Assembly (NCBI GenBank): GCA_023424965.1
Contig: JAFADI010000166.1
Location: 1 to 43,305, forward strand
Source: Bacillota bacterium
GTDB lineage: Bacteria > Bacillota > Clostridia > Acetivibrionales > JAFADI01
Reading direction: 5' to 3'
Length of the DNA: 43,305 nt
In this document: positions 25,115-33,104 of the stretch, piece by piece
How positions within the stretch are numbered: the stretch's first letter is position 1
Layout: every line of letters starts with the position of its first letter
Notes under the pieces: model-generated
The model's input: only the letters and a program-made list of their open reading frames with translations
What the model was told of the DNA's origin: nothing
Database searches by the model: none
Program-made: the position numbers and the translations under genes

Positions 25115-26464
25115 ATGAAATATAATAGAATATTGCCTGCAATTTTGATCGTAGTGCTCCTGATCAGTGCGTTTGCGGGATGTGGCGCTGCCAAACCGGA
25201 GGAGAGCAAACCGGCGGCACCTGCAGAAGAGAAAAAGGAAGAGGCAAAACCGGCGGAAAAGAAAACCGTGGTGCTCTATATGGAGGATGACTTCATCAGG
25301 GATTCCTATAAAGATTTCTACAAAGAGTTTGAAGACCAGAACAACGCTACAGTAAAACCCATTCTTGTTCCCAAGGACAAGTACGTCCAGTCCTTCATGG
25401 TGGCGGCCAACGGCGGACAGGAAATCGATGTTTTATACATGAATGGCCAGGATGTAAGGTCCTTTGCCAAAAAGGGGCTTATCGCCGATATGACCGGCGA
25501 GGTCACCTTCTGGGACCGCTTCTTTGACAACGCCGTAGAGCAGTTCACCTTCGGAGGCAAAAAATATGCGGTGCCCACCAACTCCGGCGCTACTTCCGGT
25601 GTGTACTACAACAAGGAAATTCTCGACAAGTACGGCCTGCAGCCGCCCAAAACCTTCGAGGACCTGGCGGCAATGAATAAAGTTCTCAGCAAGGACGGCA
25701 TTTCAACCTTCGCCTTTGGCGGAGCCTCCAAATACATGTGGCCCATGTGGTATTTCGACACCTTGGCCCAGACCTCCGGCGGCAAATCTGTAGAACGTAC
25801 AGTGGAAGCCCTGCAGGGAAAAGCAAAATGGACCGACCCGGATTTTGTGGAAGCCATGGAGGCCCTTGCAAAGTTCGGCAGGGAGAACCTGTTCCAGAAA
25901 GGCTTTAACGGAGCCGAACAGGCCCAGGGGAATGCGGTATTCACTTCAGGAAAAGCGGCGTTGTTTTTTGGGGGCACCTGGGAAATCGATGGTTTCAGAA
26001 AAGCGGGTTTGACCGGTGACAAGCTGGGTATTGTTCCCTTCCCCGTTGTAAAAGAGGGGGCTGTTTCCCAGCAGACAGGTTCGGCGGCAGGTGCGGGAAT
26101 GTCCTTCTATTCAAAGATCAGGCCTGAAAACAAGGAGATTGCCTTAAAGCTCATTGACTACCTCTCTTCCGACAAAAAGATGACGGAGCTGAACAAGCTG
26201 GCCAATACGGCCATGGCTCCCAACAAGGGCTATACGGCGGAAGGGGCGGATCCCATATTTACCGGCACTGTCAACAAGGACCTTGTTCCCAGCACCGTAA
26301 CCTTCCTTGACTGGATCTGGGCTCCTGAGATCGTAAAAGAATTCCAGGACGGAATTCAGGCGGTTGTGGGCGGCAAGATTTCCGCAGCGGACGAAATGGC
26401 CAGGATTCAGAAAGTATTCGACGACATCAAGGCAAAAGGCTATGACTTTGACGCCACAAAATAA
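25115..26464 (+). CDS. Sugar ABC transporter solute-binding lipoprotein (cassette 2)
   Basis: This 449-residue binding protein is a paralogue of the cassette 1 protein. The signal peptide ends in the lipobox SAFAGC with lipidation Cys23, followed by a low-complexity Lys/Glu/Ala/Pro linker (about 25-47) that tethers the domain to the membrane. Conserved parts include VLYMNGQDVRSFAKKGLIADM, KYAVPTNSGATSGVYYNKEIL and GKAALFFGGTWEIDGF. The ATG at 25115 is preceded by GGAGGAGG. It should bind an oligosaccharide similar to that of cassette 1; differences in the lobes may give different chain length or linkage preference. Confidence 0.95.
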   Translation: MKYNRILPAILIVVLLISAFAGCGAAKPEESKPAAPAEEKKEEAKPAEKKTVVLYMEDDFIRDSYKDFYKEFEDQNNATVKPILVPKDKYVQSFMVAANGGQEIDVLYMNGQDVRSFAKKGLIADMTGEVTFWDRFFDNAVEQFTFGGKKYAVPTNSGATSGVYYNKEILDKYGLQPPKTFEDLAAMNKVLSKDGISTFAFGGASKYMWPMWYFDTLAQTSGGKSVERTVEALQGKAKWTDPDFVEAMEALAKFGRENLFQKGFNGAEQAQGNAVFTSGKAALFFGGTWEIDGFRKAGLTGDKLGIVPFPVVKEGAVSQQTGSAAGAGMSFYSKIRPENKEIALKLIDYLSSDKKMTELNKLANTAMAPNKGYTAEGADPIFTGTVNKDLVPSTVTFLDWIWAPEIVKEFQDGIQAVVGGKISAADEMARIQKVFDDIKAKGYDFDATK

Positions 26465-26486
26465 TTTGTTTACATAACATCTTGAA

Positions 26487-26514
26487 TGTGGGAAGGTCCA
26501 AAAGCCTTCCCACA
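26487..26514 (+). terminator. Intra-operon hairpin between binding protein and permease (cassette 2)
   Basis: TGTGGGAAGG / CCTTCCCACA is a perfect 10-base stem with an eight-base loop, followed by AAATTTTATG. It occupies the same place as the hairpins at 18224 and 41220. Confidence 0.65.
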
Positions 26515-26565
26515 AAATTTTATGATCTCCTTTTCAAAGGTGGTTTCCAGTAGGGAGGAATTAAG

Positions 26566-27447
26566 TTGGAACGGATTCGGAAAGACAACATGGCAGCATA
26601 TTTCCTTTTGGCTCCTGCATTGCTGTTGTTCTTTATTTTTACCTTTTACCCCTTTGTGTACGGATTTTATATTTCCTTTCACCAGTGGGACGGATTCAAT
26701 GAAATGAAATTTGTGGGCCTGCAAAATTACCTCGGCATCTTCAAGGACGAGCTTTTTTACGGGGCGCTGCTGCACAACGCCCTGTATGCCCTGGGAACCG
26801 TAGGCGGGAAAGTGATCTTCGGACTTGTCATCGCGCTGCTTTTAAACCGGAAGTTTGCCGGCGTGACTTTTTTCAGGGGAGTGTTTTTTACCCCGGTGGT
26901 CATGTCTTTTGTGGCCATCGGCGTGCTGTGGCAGAGAATGTACGATCCCACCCTGGGGCTGCTGGACATGGTGCTGATGAAAACAGGCATGATTGCCGAG
27001 CCCATCGAGTGGCTTGCCGATCCCAGGCTGGCGCTGTGGTCCCTGGTGCTGGTGGATGTATGGAAGTGGGCGGGATATCACACGGTGCTTTTCCTTGCGG
27101 GCTTGCAGACCATCCCCGGTGACATCTATGAATCGGCCGATATCGACGGAGCCAATGCCTGGCAGAAATTCATCTATGTCACATTGCCGCAGCTGGCCCC
27201 CATTACCTTGTTGAACATAACCATCAGCCTGATGGGAGCTTTCAGTGTCTTTGACCTGGTGTATATCATGACCAACGGCGGGCCTTACAACTCCACCAAT
27301 GTGCTTTTGACATACATGTACAACATTACCTTCGGCGGATCGGACAGCAACTTCGGCTATGGGAGCTCCATTGCGTATATACTTTTTGCAGTTATCCTGG
27401 TGTTTACCATCATCCAGACGAAAGTGATGAACCGCCAGGAATCATGA
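26566..27447 (+). CDS. Sugar ABC transporter permease, MalF/UgpA type (cassette 2)
   Basis: This 293-residue protein has six membrane helices. It starts at TTG 26566, with GGGAGGAA seven bases upstream. The EAA loop is DIYESADIDGANAWQKFIYVTLPQL, and the first helix region is FLLAPALLLFFIFTFYPFVYG followed by SFHQWDGFNEMKFVG, as in its paralogue at 18293. The stop overlaps the next start as ATGA, so the two channel subunits are translationally coupled. Confidence 0.95.
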   Translation: MERIRKDNMAAYFLLAPALLLFFIFTFYPFVYGFYISFHQWDGFNEMKFVGLQNYLGIFKDELFYGALLHNALYALGTVGGKVIFGLVIALLLNRKFAGVTFFRGVFFTPVVMSFVAIGVLWQRMYDPTLGLLDMVLMKTGMIAEPIEWLADPRLALWSLVLVDVWKWAGYHTVLFLAGLQTIPGDIYESADIDGANAWQKFIYVTLPQLAPITLLNITISLMGAFSVFDLVYIMTNGGPYNSTNVLLTYMYNITFGGSDSNFGYGSSIAYILFAVILVFTIIQTKVMNRQES

Positions 27448-28295
27448 CAGGGGTGAAACTTTTGAGAAGCAAAAAAATATTTAATTTTGTTCAGAATATA
27501 CTATTGGCAGGGATGTCCTTATTTGTGATCTATCCTTTTTTATGGCTTGCGGCAAATTCGTTAAAAACCCGGGAGGACATGGTCAACAATTCCTGGAGCC
27601 TCATACCCCGGACCTTCATGTGGGGGAACTATCCTGAGGCATGGGAGATCGGCAACATCGGAAGATGCTTTTTAAATTCCCTTATTGTATCCGTTTCGGC
27701 GGTGCTCATCCTTATGGCGGTATCCTATCTGGGCTCCTACGCCCTTGCAAGAATCAGCTTTGTGGGAAGGAACCTGCTGATGATCCTTTTTCTTTCCACC
27801 TGGATGATGCCGCCTCAGATCATCCTCATTCCCCTCTTTAAGGTAGAGCGGATGCTGAATATTTCAAATACGCTTTTAGGGCTGATCCTGCCTTATGCAG
27901 CGGGCACCCTGCCCTTTTCCATCTTCGTGCTGACGACATTTATAAGGAAAATCCCTGTGGAAATCGAAGAAGCTGCATTTATTGATGGGTCGGGAAGGCT
28001 CCGGCTCATAGGACAGATTCTTTTGCCCCTTTCAAAGCCGGGGCTGGCAACGGTCATCATCTTTGCCTTCATGCAGTGCTGGAACGAATTCTTTATGGCG
28101 CTGATCCTCATTCAGGACCCGGTGCTTAAGACACTGACCCTTGGGGTGTTGAGCTTTAACGGCCAGTGGGGACAAACGGATTTTACCCGGTTGTTTGCAG
28201 CCCTGATTATCATAAGCATGCCTGTCATACTGGTTTATGTGATCTTCCAGAAGCAGTTTATTAGCGGCTTGACCGCCGGAGCGGTGAAAATTTGA
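27444..28295 (+). CDS. Sugar ABC transporter permease, MalG type (cassette 2)
   Basis: The second channel subunit, 283 residues with six helices. The EAA loop is VEIEEAAFIDGSGRLRLIGQILLPL and the C-terminus QFISGLTAGAVKI. It overlaps the preceding stop by four bases. Its closest relative in the window is the protein at 19194. Confidence 0.95.
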   Translation: MTGVKLLRSKKIFNFVQNILLAGMSLFVIYPFLWLAANSLKTREDMVNNSWSLIPRTFMWGNYPEAWEIGNIGRCFLNSLIVSVSAVLILMAVSYLGSYALARISFVGRNLLMILFLSTWMMPPQIILIPLFKVERMLNISNTLLGLILPYAAGTLPFSIFVLTTFIRKIPVEIEEAAFIDGSGRLRLIGQILLPLSKPGLATVIIFAFMQCWNEFFMALILIQDPVLKTLTLGVLSFNGQWGQTDFTRLFAALIIISMPVILVYVIFQKQFISGLTAGAVKI

Positions 28296-28355
28296 CGGGA
28301 CCGGCCGGCGGGTTCAGGTATTATATAGGAATACTCAGGGAAAGGGGTTTTTACA

Positions 28356-30461
28356 GTGAATTACAAGCTGGAAAATGAATATGTCAGGATAGAATTCGAT
28401 GAGGCCACGGGAGCCATTACCGGGCTTTTGAATAAAAAAACGGGCTGGCAGGCCGTAGCCCAGCCAAAGCTGAGCAGTATCATCAAACTTGTGGTTCCGG
28501 TGGAAGGACACAGGAACAACCGTGTGCTGACGGAGACCCAGAAGCTTTCTTCCTTTGAAAAGGAGGGAGAATACCGGGCATCGCTGGGCTGGAAAGGCAT
28601 ATGGGGGGATAAGTCGGGAACCATGGATATCGATGTGGCTCTGTCGATAAGCCTGCAGGGACCGGATATATGCTTTGAAATGACCATCGACAACAAATCG
28701 GGACAGTGTGTGGAGGAAGCCTGGTACCCCTGCGTTGGGGGGTTGCGGGAGCCCAAAGGTGAGGGGGAATTTGAATCCCTTACCATGGATATGTGCGGAG
28801 GCTTCCACAGGACCTTGATGGGGGACGGCTTTCCACAGACCTGCGGTTACTGGGGGACGGATTACCCTACCTTCATAAAGACCTTCGGGTCAGAGGTTGC
28901 ACAGGCCTCCTTCCTGCTGCTTTCCAATGACCGGCAGGGACTTTACATGGGAATGCACCAGGAGGAGCAGAGCATCGTGAGCTTTGTCCATGAGCTGAGA
29001 CCCGGATACACGGACAGCAAACACAGCCGGGTACCTAAAACCGATGAAATCGGCGGGCATCCGGCGGGCTATGTGGTAAGCGCCGCACAGATGCCCTTTG
29101 TTCAGGCAGGAGAGGAAATGAAGCTGGCGCCCATCGTCGTAAGGTTGTTCGAAGGAAGCTGGCACAAGGGACTGGAACCCTATCTCAACTGGCGGAAGCA
29201 GTGGTATGGGCAGATGCCCCAGCCTGGGTGGCTCAAGGACATCGACTGCTGGATGACCCTGCACATCAATTCGCCGGAGGGCTGCTGCCGGTACAGGTAT
29301 GAGGAACTGCCGGAGATTGCCCGGGAGGCCAGGGAAAAGGGGGTCCAGGTGCTGCAGCTGATCGGATGGGCCAAAGACGGCCAGGATGGGGCGGAGCCTT
29401 ACCAGGATACCGATCCCCGGCTGGGAAGCCGGGAAGATTTGAAAAAGGCCGTCAGGGAAATTGAAGCACTGGGTGTGCGGGTGCTGCTGATGTGCAAGTT
29501 CAAGTGGGCGGACCAGGCCATTGAAGAATTCCGGGAGGAAATCCGGCCCCATACTTTAAAGGATATATACGGAAATGACGTCCAGTTTCCCGGTTATGCC
29601 TACCAGACACTGACACAGCAGTTGTTCGGCGGAAGCAGGCGCTGCGGGGCGGGATTGTGCCATTCTTCCGCGGAATACCGGAAGCTTGCCTTGCGAGAGT
29701 TCGCGAAAATCGTAGAACTGGAACCCAGCGGCATCCTTTATGATGAGCTGATGAACGACAGGCTGCTGTGCTTTGACCCCTCCCACGGCCACCGCTGGGG
29801 AGAGAGCAATTTGAAGGGCTCCATGAAGCTGGCGGAGGAATTTCACCGGTATGCCCGGAGCAAGAACCCCGACTTTCTGTTTGCGGGTGAATCCCCCACA
29901 GACCAGTTGTCCCAATATTACCCCATCAGCTATGTCCGCACCTGGGACGGCCGGTGGGAGGACCCGGTCCACCGGCCCGTACTTAAATATATCAATCCCG
30001 GCATGCACATTGCAACCTGCCTTACGGGCTTCGACGACAGGGAGATGGTAAACCAGTGCGTCACCTTCGGGTATGTCATCAACTATGAACCTTTCAATTT
30101 CAAAGGAAGGGTCACCGACATTCCCGATACGGTGGCTTACGGACAAAAGGCCCAGCAGCTGCGGCGGAGGCTGTGGGATTATCTGTGGCTGGGCAGGTTC
30201 ACCCATACGGTGGGAGCCAGCCTGACAACCTCCGGCCCGCAAGTGGAATACATTTATTCCGTATTTGAGAACCTCAGAAATGGGAAAAAGGCGGTGGTGA
30301 TCGCCAACCAGGGACAGACCCATGCCCTCAATGCCAGCGTTTGCCTCGATTCCGGCAACCACAGCTTTGAGCTGTACCGTGTTGAGGGAGAAGAAAGGGA
30401 AAGCTGTGACGGAGATGTCACCGTTGAGCCCAGGTGTCTGGTGGTGCTGGTGGAAAAGTAA
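28356..30461 (+). CDS. DUF6259-like putative glycoside hydrolase
   Basis: This 701-residue protein has no signal peptide and is probably cytosolic, acting on imported oligosaccharides. An N-terminal beta-rich domain (1-290) is followed by a predicted TIM barrel (VLQLIGWAKDGQDG, VRVLLMCKFKWADQA, GILYDELMNDRLLCFDPSHGHRWGE, FLFAGESPTDQ) and a C-terminal beta domain. The strand-end acids in GILYDELMND and FLFAGESPTD are candidate catalytic residues. The layout resembles clan D-like or GH-A-like hydrolases, and the motif pattern recalls the uncharacterised DUF6259 family; no tested activity can be assigned. Translation starts at GTG 28356 after AAAGGGG. It follows the permease genes of cassette 2 by 60 bases. 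Confidence 0.6.
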   Translation: MNYKLENEYVRIEFDEATGAITGLLNKKTGWQAVAQPKLSSIIKLVVPVEGHRNNRVLTETQKLSSFEKEGEYRASLGWKGIWGDKSGTMDIDVALSISLQGPDICFEMTIDNKSGQCVEEAWYPCVGGLREPKGEGEFESLTMDMCGGFHRTLMGDGFPQTCGYWGTDYPTFIKTFGSEVAQASFLLLSNDRQGLYMGMHQEEQSIVSFVHELRPGYTDSKHSRVPKTDEIGGHPAGYVVSAAQMPFVQAGEEMKLAPIVVRLFEGSWHKGLEPYLNWRKQWYGQMPQPGWLKDIDCWMTLHINSPEGCCRYRYEELPEIAREAREKGVQVLQLIGWAKDGQDGAEPYQDTDPRLGSREDLKKAVREIEALGVRVLLMCKFKWADQAIEEFREEIRPHTLKDIYGNDVQFPGYAYQTLTQQLFGGSRRCGAGLCHSSAEYRKLALREFAKIVELEPSGILYDELMNDRLLCFDPSHGHRWGESNLKGSMKLAEEFHRYARSKNPDFLFAGESPTDQLSQYYPISYVRTWDGRWEDPVHRPVLKYINPGMHIATCLTGFDDREMVNQCVTFGYVINYEPFNFKGRVTDIPDTVAYGQKAQQLRRRLWDYLWLGRFTHTVGASLTTSGPQVEYIYSVFENLRNGKKAVVIANQGQTHALNASVCLDSGNHSFELYRVEGEERESCDGDVTVEPRCLVVLVEK

Positions 30462-30467
30462 AAGGGG

Positions 30468-30489
30468 AATAAACTGAAAACAGTTTATT
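30468..30489 (+). other. AT-rich hairpin before the secreted protein gene
   Basis: AATAAACTG / CAGTTTATT is a perfect 9-base stem with an AAAA loop, about 20 bases upstream of the start codon and just ahead of AAAAGGAGG. It may tune translation or mark an RNA processing site; it is too AT-rich to be a strong terminator. Confidence 0.4.
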
Positions 30490-30510
30490 GAATAAAAGGA
30501 GGTAATAGTT

Positions 30511-33027
30511 ATGGTACGTGCAAAGAGAGTTTACAGTGTTTTTCTCGTGGCAGTGATGGCGTTGTCCCTGCTGCTGGCAGGCGGGACAACGGTACCTGTG
30601 GAAGCGGCGGGGAGCGCCGTAACCATGGCGGCTTTCGGCGAAAGAATCCGTATGCCGGGAATGACCAACAACGGCATTTCCTATGGAGACACCTGGGATA
30701 CGGCCTGGCGCGCCAACGATGAAGTGTATGTACAGCTAAATGACGGAAACGGTTTTAGCGGCACCAATTACCAGCATTCCAAAATCGGAAGGCTGAATGG
30801 CACCCCCGAAAATCCTTCCTCCCTTTCCGGTGTGGACCTGAATCCCGGTACCCTGGGCAGCACCATCGGAAGCACCTATTCAACGGGGATTTATGAGGTG
30901 GATGGCGCCCTGTATTTCATCCCCTGCTATTCCGCCCAGATTCCGGGAGCCTGGAAGTTTTACAACACCAGCATCCTGAAATCCACCGACGGGGGAGCCA
31001 ACTGGATCAATCATCTGGGGCAGACCAACGTGATCCCCCCCAACGATGAGAACTGTACGTTTCCCGATGATGACGTCAGTGACTTCAGCTTTGTCAAATA
31101 CGGCAAGGGCGGCGTGGCGCCCGCCATTGACAATGCCCAGACCTATGTGTACCTCATAACCCCGTCGGCATGTATGGGCGCGGACTATTACCTGGCAAGG
31201 ATCAAAAGGTCCGACCTCAGCGCCTGGACCACCACCTTTGACAGGACAAAGGTCCAGTACTACAAAGGCGGGGACGGAATGCTGGATACCAGTTGGACCG
31301 GCGATTCCAACCAGGTGGCCTCCATCTACCATGACAATACGCCGGTGAACAAGTGCGGCCCGGCCAATATCGTCTATAACTACGGGCTTCAAAGGTACAT
31401 CATGACCTCCCAGTACAGCGACAGCTGGGCCAATCCCAAAGTGCACAGCACGCTCTTTACTTATGAAGCTCCTCAACCGTGGGGCCCCTGGACAAAAATC
31501 CTGGAGGAAAATGTAAACAACAAGGATTCGGCCAACCTGACCTGGCCCTACCTGATGCAGAAGTTTACAAGCACCGACGGTAAAAAGATGTGGCTGACGG
31601 TGTGCGGAGAAATCGCCGCCAATAATCCACTGGGGGTGAATGAATATCTGCTGCAGTTCAAGCCCCTTTATCTGACAACCAATCCTGTCTCCACCTATCA
31701 GGCGGAAGGAGCCGCTCTCACAGGCACAAGCATTGCCACCGGTAAGGCGGGCTATGAGGGCAGCGGATATGTCACGGGCTTCGACACCGTGGGAGACAAA
31801 TGCCAGTTCACGGTCAATGCCGGCACCACAGGAGCATACATACTTAAATTCCGGTACAACACCAATGCATACCAGCAGCTGAGCTGTTATGTCAACGGTG
31901 TCCACAAAGAGGACCTGAAGCTGGGAGCTGCGGAGCAGATGTACGCCACCTGGACGGAGTATACATTATTTGCCTGGTTGAACAGCGGCAGCAACACCGT
32001 AACTTTCCAGTACGATTCGGGGGACAGTGGAAATGTAAACCTGGACAGCCTGAAGTTTGCCCTTTATTCCACCACGGCAGGTTCGCTGCCGGGGGCCAAT
32101 CCTCCCGGAACCCAGACACCATACGGCGGCACCAACTGGAGCCTGCCGGGAACCATACAGGCGGAAAACTTTGATGTGGGCGGAGAAGGAACGGCCTACC
32201 ACGACAATGAGCCTGCCAACCAGGGCGGAGCCGCCTACAGACCTTCGGAAGGCGTGGACATCGAAGCCTGCTCCGACACGGGGGGAGGCTACGACATCTG
32301 CTGGACCATGGACGGAGAGTGGCTGGAATACACCGTCAACATACCGTCAGGAAATTATAATTTTAAAGCCAGGGTTGCCAGCCAGGCAGGAGGCGGCAGC
32401 ATCACAGCAAAACTGGACGGCACCACCCTGGGAACGGTCAGTGTGCCCGCTACGGGCGGATGGCAGAGCTGGCAGGATGTCACGTTAAACAACGTAAATG
32501 TATCCGGTGGAAATGGAAAGGTACTGAGGCTTGAAATCACCAACGGCAGCTTCAACCTGAACTCCATAAGCTTTACCGCTTCCGCTTCCGGGCCGGCCTT
32601 TAACACCACCTATAAAATTGTCAACAGGGACAACGGCAAGGTAATGGGGATTGAAAACAACAGCCTTGCAAACAACGCAAAGAATGACCAGTATGCCTGG
32701 GTTCCCGCCCCTTCCCAGTATTGGACGCTGGAGGATGCCGGCAGCGGGATGGTTAAGATCAAAAACAACAACAGCGGCAAGTACCTGGGAATCGCGGATA
32801 ACAGCACCTCGGCGGGGGCATATAACGACCAGTATACCTGGGGCGGATATGCAAGCCAGTACTGGAAAATAGAAGATGTGGGGAGTGGCTGGTACCGGAT
32901 TGTCAACAACAACAGCGGGATGGTACTGCAGCCCGAAGGGAACAGCAGCGCCAACAACGCCAAAATCGTACAGCAGCCCTGGAATTCTTCGAACAACTGC
33001 CAGTACTGGAAGTTTGAAACGCCCTGA
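30511..33027 (+). CDS. Secreted multimodular glycan-active protein: DUF4185-like propeller, two CBMs and a ricin-type lectin
   Basis: The protein is 838 residues. Residues 1-33 are a Sec signal peptide with cleavage near VEAAG and no lipobox or sortase motif, so it is released. Residues 40-390 are a beta-propeller homologous to the cytosolic protein at 20102 (YNYGLQRYIM, YEAPQPWGPWT, STDGKKMWLTVCGE). Residues 392-525 resemble CBM35 (YQAEGAALTG) and 545-690 CBM6 (IQAENFDVGGEGTAYHD, WTMDGEWLEYTV). Residues 693-838 are a ricin-like trefoil with three repeats ending in QYW (PSQYWTLED, ASQYWKIED, CQYWKFE). Its likely job is to bind and cleave an extracellular polysaccharide for importers 1 and 2. 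GH183-like endo-D-arabinanase activity is possible but unproven. AAAAGGAGGTAA precedes the ATG. Confidence 0.75.
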   Translation: MVRAKRVYSVFLVAVMALSLLLAGGTTVPVEAAGSAVTMAAFGERIRMPGMTNNGISYGDTWDTAWRANDEVYVQLNDGNGFSGTNYQHSKIGRLNGTPENPSSLSGVDLNPGTLGSTIGSTYSTGIYEVDGALYFIPCYSAQIPGAWKFYNTSILKSTDGGANWINHLGQTNVIPPNDENCTFPDDDVSDFSFVKYGKGGVAPAIDNAQTYVYLITPSACMGADYYLARIKRSDLSAWTTTFDRTKVQYYKGGDGMLDTSWTGDSNQVASIYHDNTPVNKCGPANIVYNYGLQRYIMTSQYSDSWANPKVHSTLFTYEAPQPWGPWTKILEENVNNKDSANLTWPYLMQKFTSTDGKKMWLTVCGEIAANNPLGVNEYLLQFKPLYLTTNPVSTYQAEGAALTGTSIATGKAGYEGSGYVTGFDTVGDKCQFTVNAGTTGAYILKFRYNTNAYQQLSCYVNGVHKEDLKLGAAEQMYATWTEYTLFAWLNSGSNTVTFQYDSGDSGNVNLDSLKFALYSTTAGSLPGANPPGTQTPYGGTNWSLPGTIQAENFDVGGEGTAYHDNEPANQGGAAYRPSEGVDIEACSDTGGGYDICWTMDGEWLEYTVNIPSGNYNFKARVASQAGGGSITAKLDGTTLGTVSVPATGGWQSWQDVTLNNVNVSGGNGKVLRLEITNGSFNLNSISFTASASGPAFNTTYKIVNRDNGKVMGIENNSLANNAKNDQYAWVPAPSQYWTLEDAGSGMVKIKNNNSGKYLGIADNSTSAGAYNDQYTWGGYASQYWKIEDVGSGWYRIVNNNSGMVLQPEGNSSANNAKIVQQPWNSSNNCQYWKFETP

Positions 33028-33043
33028 CGGGTATTGAACTTCA

Positions 33044-33082
33044 ACCGGGATAGGGCATGGGGTAATACCGCCCTATCCCGGT
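33044..33082. terminator. Bidirectional terminator between convergent genes
   Basis: ACCGGGATAGGGC / GCCCTATCCCGGT is a perfect 13-base GC-rich stem with a 13-base loop, placed between the secreted protein gene and the convergent oxidoreductase gene. Confidence 0.8.
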
Positions 33083-33104
33083 CAATTATAAAGAATGGAC
33101 CCAT

